This document shows positions 1-13,400 of a stretch of DNA of 64,000 nucleotides, piece after piece. This DNA is from Beroe forskalii (taxonomy: Eukaryota > Ctenophora > Nuda > Beroida > Beroidae), in NCBI GenBank assembly GCA_011033025.1, contig WFMF01000004.1:1302001-1366000 (forward strand), read 5' to 3'. The notes beneath the pieces are model-generated. The model did not search any database. It saw only the letters and a program-made list of their open reading frames with translations, and was not told the origin of the DNA. How positions within the stretch are numbered: position 1 is the stretch's first letter; each line of letters opens with the position of its first letter. A program made the translations under genes and the position numbers.

Positions 1-2737
1 CATTCATTTTAGAGATCGCAGGAGGTCCATTCATAAACGGAGTCAAACGGAAAAAAAAGGTTGATCTTGCCAATTTACACAAGAATTATGACTTCGGTTT
101 GCTTTGTTTGACTTAAGTCTGTTTCGGAGAGGACCCCCAATATGCGGAATAATAGAACTGGAATGGCAACAGATTTTGGAAGTTTGTTTCACATGTACTG
201 TTTGAAGGAGTGTTAAAGACAGAGTAATTATTCGTAGTGTTGCATCATGGAAAGGGGTGGCCAGAACTTTAAAAGCACAAACAATCACCTTGTAATGGTA
301 ACCATGGCGACGTGTACATATTACATGAGGTCACGTGATACTTATGTTGGTTGTGTGACTGGTATTCGAGTTTATCACGAACAGACGTGAGGCAAATGTG
401 AGCACTTGGATCTTTTAACTCTTTGTTAAATGGGGGAGGGTGGTTCGGGCCGGCGATAGTTTTAAAAAACCACGATTTTGGGACATGAGATGGCCAGCAA
501 ATTCAACGGTTATTATTATGTTATCAATAAACATAAAGCGCCTGAAGGGGTCGAAATGTGTCCGATAAACAGCTGGAGAACAACCAGCAAACGAAAAACA
601 AAAGTCTCAACTCAGCATCAATCCATGAATTATTCTTATGAATATAATCAACGATACATGACCAATCTCGGAGATGAAGCACGAGAAAAACGTTAAAAAG
701 ACGTGTGATTGTCGTCACTGATCATGCAAGTAGACAAGCATCATCATGCAAAAATGTAGAAACTGTAGCGAGCATTGGGAATGACGTCATTATCATAATT
801 AAGGATGGAAAATTGATGACATCATTATATGTCCATAGATTAGAATGACGTCATAAGTGCTTCAATCACAAATGATGGACATTTAAAGAAATAGATGGAA
901 ATTTAAAGAAAAAGATGGACTAAATCATGATGCTCTTGTGTCCCTCAAGGGAGAAGAGGAAAATAGCGTTGACCCGTCATCAGTGCGGCACCCTATACAT
1001 GAAAAAGAGCAATTTGCGAGTTTGTTTTCATAACCAGCACGGGGAATTTTATCAAAACAATATAGTTTAAAATAACAAACTAATAACAACAATCATTGGA
1101 TGGGTCTTCCAATGTTTATATAATACTGTCGGTTCTACTTCTACGAAAACACCATATTCCTCAACACCTTTCTAATTTCTATGAAAACATTGCCACGTTC
1201 ATACAACGTAGTCACGTACGTGCCTGATAGTAAAAATGGAATGAAAAGATAAATTTTCCTGGGAAATGAAAAGGGCTTACCTGGCGTTGTAGATGAATAT
1301 TATTGTTTTGATTATGATAATATCCAAAACTCAATTATCCCATCCAAATGTTATCATCTCTGTATGACGCAAGACATCAGTGTACCTGCGGAATTGAAAT
1401 ATCAGAAGTCGAAACAGTTACAAACATATTCACGATTACGTGTCAAGCATTTACGTGATTTAATAATTTGTTCGATTGACCATCATTTGTCGGACGCGAT
1501 GTCTGACTTTCAGCGCCGCGCGCTGGCTGACGCCAGCCGCTTCGCTAAAAGTGAATTCTCACGAGTTTCCGTCAAAAATTGTGTCTTGTCCAGATTAAAT
1601 TAATCTGTATTATTACAGTATTTTGTTATGTTTGTAGTATACCCATACACCTCTATAGATAAGACATTGGATTCAGAACTACACTCCTTCATACCTTAAT
1701 TTGGTCTTTTCAATAAGCCCACATAAACCCCCCAAAAATAAAACCTAATTGCCATTTTCCGCCTGAGGTTTATATGAATTTTATGGGGACTGCCCCAACA
1801 TACCTTCATTTGGTCAAGTGAAACATGACACCATCTTCTGTTGTCATGACGAAACCATCTGAAGCCATGACAATTCCATCTGAAATTGCAGGCTTCTGAG
1901 TTTGCTCGATCCCGAGGGCATCTTGAAGTCCTTCGCCATTCACATTCCTTTCCTATGTAGTACAATGAAATTAATTAAATGAAGGAACAATTAAATGTAG
2001 AGACACTCATAAGTAAAATATTGGGTTAAATGCATCGAAAATTTTCGATGAATTTGTCTGATTCAACTGTGTACAGTGTTAAATAATAACTAAATACTCA
2101 ATCAAAGATAGAATTCAGAAACAGAGGTTCACGAATGAAACGAAGTTACTTGAACATGGAACTAAGTTAAGGTTATTATACACTGAAAATGTTAAATAGC
2201 CGTTGTAGTGCTTACTATCATACAAACCCCTTCACGGCAGTATAAAATAACAGTGGGTGGTATCACATCAACCATATTATCAAATTAACGTCATTGACGG
2301 GCTATTGGTGAATTGTAATTTCTGATACCGCCCAATTCGTTTCATTAAGTTCGCATGTTTGACTCGAATGAAGCCTTGGTTATCAGTGACACGATATGAG
2401 GTTGTGAATAATCCCGCACACCCCGGTAAGTTTTGAAGAAAAAGAGCTCATCATTAATCAAGCAAAAACGATGCAAAATTTTGAAAAAGGGAGCTCCTGA
2501 AGAGACATGAGTAAGTGGTGTCAAGAATGAAGCGTGCGGTGAGATAAGGTTGGGGCATATATCTTTTCAAGATGTTGTATGGTGATAGTTTAGTGTAATA
2601 TGTTTTTCTAAAGTTAAACGATGAGCTCATTTCTGGATGTAAATCAGTAATGAAGGCAATTAAATCATGGAGCTGAAGACAAATAGAGTTAGGAATGAAT
2701 TTCATATTCTAATTTCATGCCTGAAATTGTAAATCGT
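1..2737. other. No gene recognised; AT-rich with CRE-like palindromes
   Basis: I see no convincing exon or transposon ends here. Perfect TGACGTCA palindromes (the CRE consensus) occur near 782-790 and 846-854, with a one-base variant near 815. A GC-rich patch at about 1490-1546 contains a short hairpin (GCTGG / CCAGC around 1522-1537). It lies in a 79-codon open frame (1364-1603, plus) with no recognisable domain and no good flanking splice sites, so I do not call it a gene. Confidence 0.4.
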
Positions 2738-3121
2738 GGCGTCTGCATAGACTTAGGTTGATCGAAAATCAGGTTTAATGTAAAAATGCACAAAAATGTC
2801 CCTACGAATAATATTCTTTCATGAATTGTTTTGCATCAGTTAGAAAACAAAATTCCTCAGAAACATATGGAGCCAGATTTTTGATTTAGGCCTCCAAAAC
2901 TTTTTTAGCCCATTTGGGCCAAAACTTTGGCAAAAATATGCGTAAAATGCTCTCAAAGATTTTAGGAGGTCTAAATCAAAAAGCTGGCTCTATTTGTTTC
3001 TGAGGAATTTAGTTTTCTAACTGATGCATAAAGAATTACGAAGAAAAATATTCGTAGCAACATTTGTGCGTGTTTTTACATTAAACCTGGTTTTCGATCA
3101 ACCTAAGTCTATGCAGACGCC
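2738..3121. mobile_element. Foldback/MITE-like element with long terminal inverted repeats
   Basis: The left arm starts GGCGTCTGCATAGACTTAGG at 2738, and its reverse complement ends at 3121. The arms are roughly 155 bases each and imperfect. A spacer of about 70 bases (around 2895-2965) contains a small palindrome, GCCCATTTGGGC. There is no open reading frame, which fits a non-autonomous foldback or MITE. The bases on either side give at most a 3-bp direct match (CGT), so I cannot assign a superfamily. Confidence 0.7.
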
Positions 3122-3235
3122 CGTCTTTGATAGCTATATATCATGGAAGAATCAAAATTTGAGGCTATCAAGCGTTGAATCGAATAATTACCGAGGAAGC
3201 AAGAAATTTACCTAATTATGTAATTAAGTTTGCGC

Positions 3236-3253
3236 GCGCGGCTTAAGCCGCGC
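3236..3253. repeat. Perfect 18-bp GC-rich palindrome
   Basis: GCGCGGCTTAAGCCGCGC is perfectly self-complementary and sits in AT-rich surroundings next to a (GC)n run at 3231-3240. Its role is unknown. It could be a decayed tip of the hairpin family found elsewhere in the window, but its loop does not carry the GNA motif of that family. Confidence 0.6.
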
Positions 3254-4798
3254 AAAATAGACACTTTCACCACATAAACGTAAAATTTTGCTAGTACCTG
3301 TGCGCATTTTCGTGCTCGTTCAACGACCCTATTTATATATCTCTTCAACCATACGATTTGAAATTACCCTTTTCCATCAAACAAAGCAAAACTATCAGAA
3401 AATAATCATGTAGTTAAGGTATAATTGAGTCGCAAAAACATCCCCTCAAAGCAAAGGGATTCCCTGTCATACATAATTAAAAGAAATATTCCATCGGTAT
3501 GGATACTTAACTAAGGAACTGTAAACGTAACCTTCAATACTGTATTCCGAAAACTAAGGGCTTATTTGGAAAACTATCCTTTGAATTGAAATGTCGAAAA
3601 GTCTAAGCGATTTGTTATTATTTATTGAAGTGTTGAGGCAAATATATAGACAGATTTTGGAGGCCAGATAACTCAATTATTGTCAAGCATCAAAATACTC
3701 GACCCAATTTCGAATGAAAGGTGCATTGATCGCCCATTACCTTCGATAACACAAACCCCTTTTTTCAGACGTGAAATGAACTTAACAGTACAGAATGTAA
3801 CCAAACTGATATGCATAAATAAGTCAGAAAACAGCTCAATAACAGTTCATTTGCAGGATTACAAAGCTATCATGATTTTAACATTTTAAAATGGTGCACA
3901 ACATGAATTTCACTCGTTTGGGATCGTTCACATATTACGTTATCAACATTAGATAGATGGATGGACTCAAATAATTATTCTGAATGTGATTTTGAAAATT
4001 ACCATTAAACTGTATTCGTGAAAAATTGATTGCGTTAACTGTGAACGATCGCTTGAACCGAATTCCCAAAACAAAACAACAATATCAAAATAAATAATGA
4101 AACTTTTTCAAATGATTCACTGACCGAAATTATTCAGTTGGTAAACTTAATGCTAGGGTGCATCAAGAATAATAAATGGATGAAAAGTGACGTTATCGTA
4201 CAAAGTTTTAAATTTTTGAGCTAAACTGTCCATGCACTGAAATAATTTGGAAACTTGTTTTGTCTGTAAAATGAATGCTGTAAAAATCAAGCTTGCAACA
4301 CTTACATTTTCAAGACTTTTTACAATAGTACAAATATAATTTAGAAGTTACTATTTTTAAACTAAATCTTTACAAAAATTAGCGATTTTTGTAGATATTA
4401 AGCTTTATCAGTCCACTACACTGTGTCAATATCATAATATATTATCAACTAAAAACTGCTAGAAATAAATCATGAGCTGGCGGTTGAAAATTATTACAAT
4501 GTATGCAAATATACTATACACACGACTATGTCAAGAAATGTACTGTCCCTTGTATAAAAATGTACACTCCTTAACTCATTGGACAATGTTTGAATATTGC
4601 TGACTTGCCGCGGCGTACCAACATTGTACAATATACACTGCATATACGTTGTACAATATACAGTATACACTGCATATTGTGTACTTGTATTGGATGTATT
4701 GATGTGTATCATATCATAATACATTTGGTTGGAAATGCATCCCCAAAATATACAAAATGTACGATGCTTGTCCGTATATAGTGAGTGTCTGTATGTGC
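3254..4798. other. No gene recognised; AT-rich
   Basis: Nothing supportable as a gene. Around 4622-4688 there is an AT-rich degenerate repeat built from the words TGTACAATATACACTGCATA and close variants. The short open frames here are typical of chance in AT-rich DNA. Confidence 0.4.
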
Positions 4799-4800
4799 GT

Positions 4801-4863
4801 GTACAGCAACAGAGCGCCTGTTTGTCTGTGTCTGTACAGCAACAGAGCGCCTGTCTGTCTGTT
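4801..4863. repeat. Two-copy 33-bp tandem repeat
   Basis: The word GTACAGCAACAGAGCGCCTG begins at 4801 and again at 4834. The copies differ only in the TCTG-rich tail. The following stretch to about 4955 is less AT-rich and open on both strands, but no family is recognisable. Confidence 0.75.
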
Positions 4864-5937
4864 AGCGCAGATTCCCTGGACTTTTTCCAGACACGGTACT
4901 CCGACGGAAGTCGCCACGTTTCTGGGACAGCACTGATCGAGGTGTACTGCTGACCTGGAGAATAGTGGGTTACATACAAGAAAAGTTCGAAAAAATGCCA
5001 TTTTTGATCGAGGCCGAGGCTGAGTACTCGGTGGTTTTCTGGGAAAAATAGACAAAAAGCCAGTCCAATGAACTAAGAAATTCTTAAAGTTCCAAGTGAG
5101 ACAGAGTGTTGGTACTTTGAATTTGAGTAACGATGGAGTTCTATGAAATATTTAATTGCTTTTTGTAGATACCTCCTTAGGTAGGTAAACGTTTGTTACA
5201 ACGTAGAACAATTAATTTTCATTGTTATAATTTCTTTATACCCTAGAACAATAAATATATTACCTGACACACCCATATAATCACATATATACAAATATGT
5301 TACAAGTCAAGGAACAGGCGTAGAAATGTGAATTGATATGTTGAACCACCAACAAGGACTGATTAAAGTCTGTGGAAAATGGCGTACTGCTGGGTCAATC
5401 TATTACATCTCACATGAACACCTTATTGTACGATACTAATACACCTACCAAACCGTTGAATCTGATGTTGGTAACGTATGATCCCACCGTTGATGTATAA
5501 TATGATGATGCTGATTTGTCTTTAGATGAAGATGACAGCAGTAGCCCTAACATGTTTGCCATAAAATGTATGATTTCAGTCCTGGCTCATTCGACACACG
5601 GAGAGAACTCACAACTTTGCATGATTGCATGTTGCATCGTGATTTATATTTACATATATTGTAAACATATTACACAATATATATATATATATATACATTA
5701 TATATTATATTCAACACTGCAGTACACTGCGGGGAAGGCTGGCACCTATACGCCATCAATTGTCAACGTTAGACTATGATAATGACGTCATCTTAAATAT
5801 CAACATTATTCATCCTGTATATGTTACATTATATAACTGTTACCTGCCTGTCATTACTTTATGTCCATGTAAGGAAACTTCACGCTATATATTATTATCG
5901 GTAGCGTAGATTAGTTTACCCATGGGACCCTGCCATG

Positions 5938-5984
5938 GACCAATCAGAGCGCGAGTAGATCGTAAACTCGCCAACTGATTGGTC
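5938..5984. repeat. Inverted repeat with paired CCAAT/ATTGG motifs
   Basis: GACCAATCAG and GCGAGT on the left arm are mirrored by ACTCGC and CTGATTGGTC on the right, with a 9-base loop. Each arm has a 3-base mismatch bubble. CCAAT and its reverse complement are contained in the arms. It may be a promoter-like site or another foldback remnant; no gene start is evident beside it. Confidence 0.55.
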
Positions 5985-7379
5985 AATGCCAGGACAATGT
6001 TTTGGGATTTCACGGGTGAGCTAATGTTATATTGTAACACGCAAGATGACGGTTAGCTGAAACTTACACTTTTTTAATTTTGGACTAATTTTTATATGTA
6101 AGTGACAAGAAAAGGCGGAAGATTTGGTTGTTAGCAAAGTTGCATTTAACTTGTGTTAACACCGTGTAGTGTGTACTGTGTAGGGACAATGTATGCATAT
6201 TGTACAATTCAAACATGACATACATAAACAAAGAAGGGTATTATATTGCATCATGGCACGTGCCGAGGTGTGACATTTGAAGCGATTTTGGGACACTTCA
6301 CCGAGTCACAGGTCACAAAAATGCTATTTGATGAGATAAATAGATCTTTAGAAGGATTAAGGGTAGGTATGGAGAATGATTCGAAGAACTTGAATTTCAT
6401 CAGTCATCATCAACTTTTCTCAATAAATTAATACACCATTTTGGCAACTCCAACTGATCTGTTAATTGATTAATGTTGCCACTTGTACTAAGATGCTTAG
6501 TGCTCAACAGCTCAGAAGTCAGAACATAAGTCTCAACATGAGCTCCCTTATCTGATGACTGCTGGGATAATTAATCTAATCTACAAATTATCTAGGCTTT
6601 TCAGTTCAACGGTGAGGTGTCGTCTCTCTACATTCTTTAAAATGCTGACAACACTGTTGCCCGCCCAAGCGAGGCCAACGAGTGTATAGAGTGGGGAGTG
6701 GAGAGAAAGCCTGCTGAAGAGGGAATGTGAAACAGAGTGTGGAATGTATGTATAGTGTAGTGTATGTAAGTAGCTTTTATATGCATGAGAGGAAATATTA
6801 TGAAATATGTAAATAAAGGGTGTGAGGCAATGACAAAAATGAGATAATTGAGTGAGGTAAAAGAGGAAGAGTGGAATAGAAAAGGAGGAAGAAAACGTAT
6901 GCAGCGAAGCACTGAGAAAGACATCAAACCTGATTAATCCATGACTATAAATCAACAAGAAAGAATAACACTTTGAAATTTAAAAATATTGAAAAAAATT
7001 ATGGTGAAATCCCAATAGTCTACAAGAAGCATACACAAACACATACCAGAAGCAGAGATAACCCCTTTATCTACCTTTCCACTCAAGAGCTTTCTCTCAC
7101 AGTTACGAGAGCTGTGTCGGGACTTTTGTTCTCAGGTTTTGAGCAACCTGGAAAACAAATTCAGTATTACCATGGGGTCTGTAAATATAACGGCAAACGT
7201 AACATTGACTAAAAATTCTTTAGCCCATAGCTTGAATAACCCAAAATCTAGGAGATCTATATCTATTGCATTCAAGATTTTCACCCACGTCACAATTATA
7301 ACTAGTTCCAATCAAAACAGAAACATACCTAGATTACCCGGAAGACAAAGCACCATGTTTAAAATTTGTCATTAAATTG

Positions 7380-7490
7380 CTACTTCCCATTCATCCTGTC
7401 TTCTTGAAGGAATGCCTTTAGAAAGACGTTTCCAAGCGACTGCGACTCTTCCGGGGTTCCGTTCCTTGAGTTATTGGTTATTCTTTCTTT
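7380..7490 (-). CDS. Terminal coding exon of the minus-strand gene
   Basis: A pyrimidine-rich acceptor (TGTTTTCACTCTCAG) is followed in phase 0 by 36 codons and TAG. The reading begins KERITNNSRNG and ends FLKAFLQEDRMNGK. The phase equals that left by the exon at 9752-9774. Opposite-strand frames also exist here, but the splice site and phase agreement favour this one. Confidence 0.55.
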   Translation of the reverse strand, partial: KERITNNSRNGTPEESQSLGNVFLKAFLQEDRMNGK

Positions 7491-10400
7491 CTGAGAGTGA
7501 AAACAATTATACAAAGTCTACTGCAGAAATGGAGACAAATATAATAGAGGAAATTATAACAATTACTAAAAGCCATGTGGGCACGCCAGGTCGCCAGACA
7601 TGATAAACTATGAAATGTAGAATGTCAAAGTTTAAGAAATACCATTGTTAATGATATATTACATGAATATCAAAGAGTTTGGACAAGCACCAGTTAATTG
7701 AAACAAGATTAATATCCAACTTTTGCTGACATTGTAAAGAAGGTTATTTTAAATATTTTTAAGCTAAAGTTTAGTTTATCTGTCTGAATTGCCAGAACTC
7801 AAAGTTATTGTCATTGAGACCTATGTCAAAAAGAAGTTAAGGATTGCCGTCACACAATGATCATACTAATTCATCCACAAAATCACAGGCTGTACATATC
7901 GAGCTTAAACAAGACGGAGAGACTACCTCACAGGAGCTAGAGTTGTTGCTGAATGGAAACCACAAGATGAGACTATCAACATGGCATTTGGAAGCAGCAA
8001 AGGAGATCAGTTTCATTGTGCTGTAAGGAATCGCCAATACTGTACTAGCAGTCAATAAATAGTTAAAATTATTTACTAATTAGATTCTATACATTCTAAC
8101 AATCTGTATCATATCTGACAAATGCAATCAGTTTTTAAAAGCTGGGTTCTACTACCCCGACACCCACACGCCATGTTATTTATACACAGTGATAGATCAA
8201 ATCACGCCTCAAAAAGCAGTGGCTCTGTAGCTTCATACATTAATTCTAACCCAACCCCACACTCCTATCAAAAATACCTTGCTGAGTCATCAACCAAACT
8301 ACTTAAGCCATAATTGACGCCTACACTGCCTGCATGGACTTATTCCTTTAGAGCGCACCAAATAGAGATAATACAAATACATTACATATACTCTGTCACT
8401 ACTGATTAATTAAGATGACATGAAGATAGCGTATTATTATCAAATCTGCACTTCTCATGCTTACCAACGAATGTATCGCGAATTAGAAGTAGTGTGGCAA
8501 ATTCAGTATTTTAAAATATAATGATGCTTAAAAATTGAGGTTTACCAAAATATGTCATATTTAACAAAAACCCTGGCAGTATTTATACAATATGTTCAAT
8601 AAAGTTAGTTATTATTCAAAGATGAAAAGTCATACCTGAAAGAAAAATAGTAAAGATTAGAAAATATGTGCAAATTTCAAAATGATTAATTGAAAAATAC
8701 ATATCATTTTCAAGTACGAGTAAGATGTCACCATGAATTACCAAGGACACATGCTAAGAAAAGAAGATTTATATCTTTAAACTAAAAGTCATCCAATATA
8801 GCTTTCAAGTTCATAACCTCAAGTCAAGACAAAATCAGTCATAAATACAAGAAGAAATTATTAGATGACGTCATTAATTACAGATTAGAATAGTATCATG
8901 AAGACGCAACATTAGCAGTTGCTTCATACTAATTTACCCAACAATACTTTTAAAGTTTCTGATGTTTGCAGTTATCTTGTCCGTATAAATAATACCTCCT
9001 GAAATCTATGTTATTTAGAATAAATGCATATGGAAGAAATTAAAGTATGGAGTCCAAAAAGCATCAAGCATCGAAAAAGTAGGGTAGGGACAATTTCATT
9101 AACATTATCTTTAGAAGAAGAACTACTGAAATGTAGAGATATTAATGCCAATACGCTAATCTGGGTTATGCTGCTGTTCCCCGACATTCCTATTATCACT
9201 TCTCAGAGCATACTTTGTTAACTGTTCTTCTTACTTTAATGGTGTGGCAAAGTAGATGAACAGCATAATTAACACACTACATCAGGAAAAGTTAATATAA
9301 TTTTAATCATTGTATACAACAAAGTTTATATATTATTATATCATTAATAAGACATCAGTGTGGAAGGAGTTCACATTGGGAACAAATATGTTCAAAGAAA
9401 GAAACATCATACACACTACTATTCTTTATGTATTCTAAATCAGCAAATGGCATTGAAAGTTTTAAAGGGTAGGAAAAATGTCGTTTATATTGAAACCATT
9501 TAAACGGGGAAAATGTCATCCAGCATATAATAAATGCCTAATCAAGTCAATTATAAACGCAATTGCATCAATGGAATTGTGTCATTTGATGGGCAAATAT
9601 TTCGATTTTCCATTTTAAATATATTGAACAATGTGGAATAACAATGAATATTTCAAACAATGGAGAATTTTGGTACTTATTCACCACAACTTATCTTGAA
9701 TCTCTGAGTTAACTCAATGTCATATCCTAGCACCTCTGTCCGTCAACTGACCTGCAGATTCTCAGTCAGTCCATCTGACCAACAATTGTGGATAGACCTA
9801 AGATTTGATATGGATGAGATATTTATAAGAATTGTATCATAAGAATGCTATGGGATTTATTTTCTACTTTCCTGAATTATAGCTGGCTTATATTTGTCAT
9901 ATTCATCTGACTTAAATATATTGGAAGTATCAGAGAAAACCCGTTAGACATAAAAAGCTAAAACCTATCTTATTTTGCAAAGAATATTGAACAAAAAAAG
10001 GAAGATTATTACTCAAATTTTCCAAGTTTCTAACCCAACAGAAACAGCCTGCATAAAATATCTATAGTCCTACCTGGTAAGTATGTGCTCAATAAAGTCT
10101 TAGTGTCAAAGCCTAAAAGATGAAATCTATTAGTCTTTTGACTCAAAAAGCTGATTATAATTATGTATACAAATTAAAGTGAGAAAATACAATTTCACAT
10201 AGCATTAATATACAACTGTTTTGTTGTTCTTCAGCTGAGACTTATAACTTTATAATGACTAAATTGCATGAAAATGGCAAAATGAAATGTATTAACACAG
10301 CAATGATTTAAACCATTTTTAATAGTTCATTCTAAGACAAAGAAGATAAAAAAGCACAAATTAGATAAAAGGAAAGTTGAAGAGTTGAATTATTAATGAA

Positions 10401-13400
10401 TATAAATTATCAGTTCAGCATATCACAACTAGATCTGGGTGTGATTGATGATAAAATTTTAAAGGAAAATGTTACCAAGGCTGCAATGCTTTCCAGGCTT
10501 CCTAGACTGCCTGCCTGGGAACAACTTAGGGACAGTAACTGTAGGTGACCCCTGAACAAGGAAGGAGTTATCTTAGGGGGTTACTAGATAAAGAGAAAAT
10601 CCTCAATCCTCAAAAATTAACCCTCTGTTGTTATTTAACATAGTGGGTCAGAATAGCAGTAGTGACTTTTATTTGTTTCTTTGATGTCTGCGCAAAACGG
10701 ACAATGAAACTTCATATTCAACAACACCTTAAAGACAATATTGGTATGTTAAGCCATGAATAATGTATGGTTGCATTTGTACTTAATATAGAGTTAAAAT
10801 GCTAAGAATTTGTGTTATGGTAAATCATGGGGGACAGTGGGCAAATTGGCTCCAAGCTCTCATTCATGACCTTTGATTTGTGTAGAGTTGCCCTACAACT
10901 GGGCACAACAAATAATAAGCCTGTAGCATTGAGTTATCATTTTCTGTCGCCCATTTTGACTGTACTTTTCCGGACTCGATGCTGAACTATCCGCAATGCT
11001 CTGCTCAGATACAGCCCTCCTGGACGAAATAAAATCAAATATAATTTATTATTCCGTAGAATTGGAAACCATAATAGAGGTTTGCATTAATTAGAAAGGC
11101 AACATGTCGAGTCTAGTATCTTGTTTATTCCTCGAGTTAAAAAAAGTCAAGAGCTTAAAATCTATTAAGTAACTGACAATGAGAGAATTTGTGGGAATCA
11201 ATACAATGGTGAAGGCCTTACCCCTTCATTACCTGAGTCTCCTGGATGCCTGACTTTTGCATTTCCAACTGGTTTTTGCATGGTGGTGCTTGTTCATCCT
11301 CAGTGCCTTAAAAAGGAGAATGTAATTATCAGGTCAATATGAGTTGGCAGGAGTTGGGTGATTTAAAAAATAAAAAATGAAATATATTCACTATCAGATT
11401 AAACTTCTTTCATTTAAGGTCAATACAAATCTTTCCAAGTATTATAATATTCTATCTGAGCTTCCTTGTATATTCTTTGGATCTATTCCTGAGGTCAAAT
11501 ACCATCTTTCTTCTTTGCAATGTTTCAAATCTTTCGGGTGTCTCCAGGTCGCTTAAAAGACAACGAAGATTTATTCAAGAAAATTAGGAGATTCATTCAG
11601 GGTGAAAGCCAGAAGTGGCCTCCCTTTTCGGATAGAATATGAAAAATTTTGCCCTTTGTTACATGAGAGCTGAGCCACAACAAAACATTCAACAGGTTTT
11701 GAATGCAATCAGACCTTCCAAAAAAGTTTTCTGATTCACCAGTTTCCATCTATGATCTGTCAGTTCAAAATCAGCATACTGGTGCTCGTGAGTTTCAGAA
11801 GAGCCTGTCATTTCAAGCCTGGAGACGTTTAATAGGCCAAATCTGTAATCACTTCTGCAAGCCTGGATCTCTCTCCTGAAAGAAATGAATAATCAAAGAA
11901 TAACAGAAAGCAATCATATAACAAAACAGAAAGAATAACGTAAGAATTATTTAACAAAATCAGTGAGTAACGTGAAATTACTAACCAAAGTGAATCAGCA
12001 ATAATCAGTAAATACTAACCAAAGTAATCAGTAATTTAAATACCCCTAAATAACAAATACCCAAAATTCTATTTAGTTTTTTGTAATTATAATCACAACT
12101 CAAGAAGGCAGTTGAATGCATATCGTGCTTATGAATTTATTATTTTGAAAGTCGCTGCCGAAACGCATTTTATTTAACTCAGATAAGTCTCTCGAAATGC
12201 ACATTGCACACACGTATACAAAAGGTTCATTCTGTACTAATTATGCATACACTCAAGAAATTATGTTCCTTATGTTGTGTACATCGCACATTGTTGATTG
12301 TAACACAATACAGTGCATACTCTACTAAGCAATTACTGTGCATTGTTGAGTTTTTGCTTGCTTTGTGTCTCAATGAAAATTTCACCCATTTCTTCCAGCT
12401 ATTGACAAACTGCAATGAAAATAAATTCACCAAACTAGCCTAAACAGGAGCCAAGAGGAGTCCTACCAAATTCTCAGTATCCAAAGTTTTGATAATGCTC
12501 AAAAAATTAAAAAGAAATGCTGGAAACACTTAATATGATTCGCACTTCATTCATAGTCGTCTCAGCTGCCTCCAACAAAATGCTCAGCATGGGAAATCTC
12601 TATCAGCTGTATCACGTTACCTTGGCCCGGTGATCCCTGACTCGGGAGAAGGCTAGTTGGGACAATGCTACCTGGTCTTGGTGATCCCTCAGACTGAGAA
12701 GGGGAAGAAGGGGAATGTTACTCGACCCCGGTGATCCCTGACTGGGCAGAGGGGAAGAAGCTGTACACGTTACCTGGACTGTGACTCTGACCGAGCAGGA
12801 GAAGTGCCATGTAATGCCACCCCAGTCTTGTGTCCCTGACTGCAGAGAAGGCCAGTTGGGGACACGTTACCTTATGGGATCCCTGACTGAGTAGAGAAAG
12901 AAGGGACAATGCCTGAATTTGGGTGATCCCTGACTGCAGAGGGGCACTAAAAGGTGAGGTGGGTCAAGAGAGAACTGTGGCAATGGGTTAAGAGGGGTGG
13001 GTTGCGGTAAATCTTCGCTTAATTCTTGGAATTAATAAAATGAAGTGAGAAAAGGAGATGAAGATTCAGGCTTTTTCAATAAAAGAGTGCCCCTCACGGC
13101 ACTGATTATTCTGACTTTTGATTTGCGCATTTACAACCAATAACCATGCGGTGCTATTAAGAACTGCAAGCCGATACTCATAACCCCCAATTTATCACAT
13201 TCCCATTATCAACACTGTCTTGTGATCATTATTAAAAATTTGTTGCGTATTAGCCATAATGTTAGGAAATATAATCACAACTTAAAATATCAAGCACATA
13301 TATAGACCCTGTGCAAGAAAACACCCTACAACATTGCTTATTTAATAACAGACTATTATATTGTAATCCTAATTCAATAAATAGCGATATTTACAAATAA

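Noticed and set aside
6246..6431. 61-codon ORF resembling an exon
   Set aside because: There is a plausible donor (AGG/GTAGGT), but no acceptor, no start context and no domain.
7139..7375. Exon-like ORF after TTTGTTCTCAG
   Set aside because: Two frames are equally plausible, and there is no phase-compatible neighbour on the plus strand. It overlaps the 3' side of the minus-strand gene.
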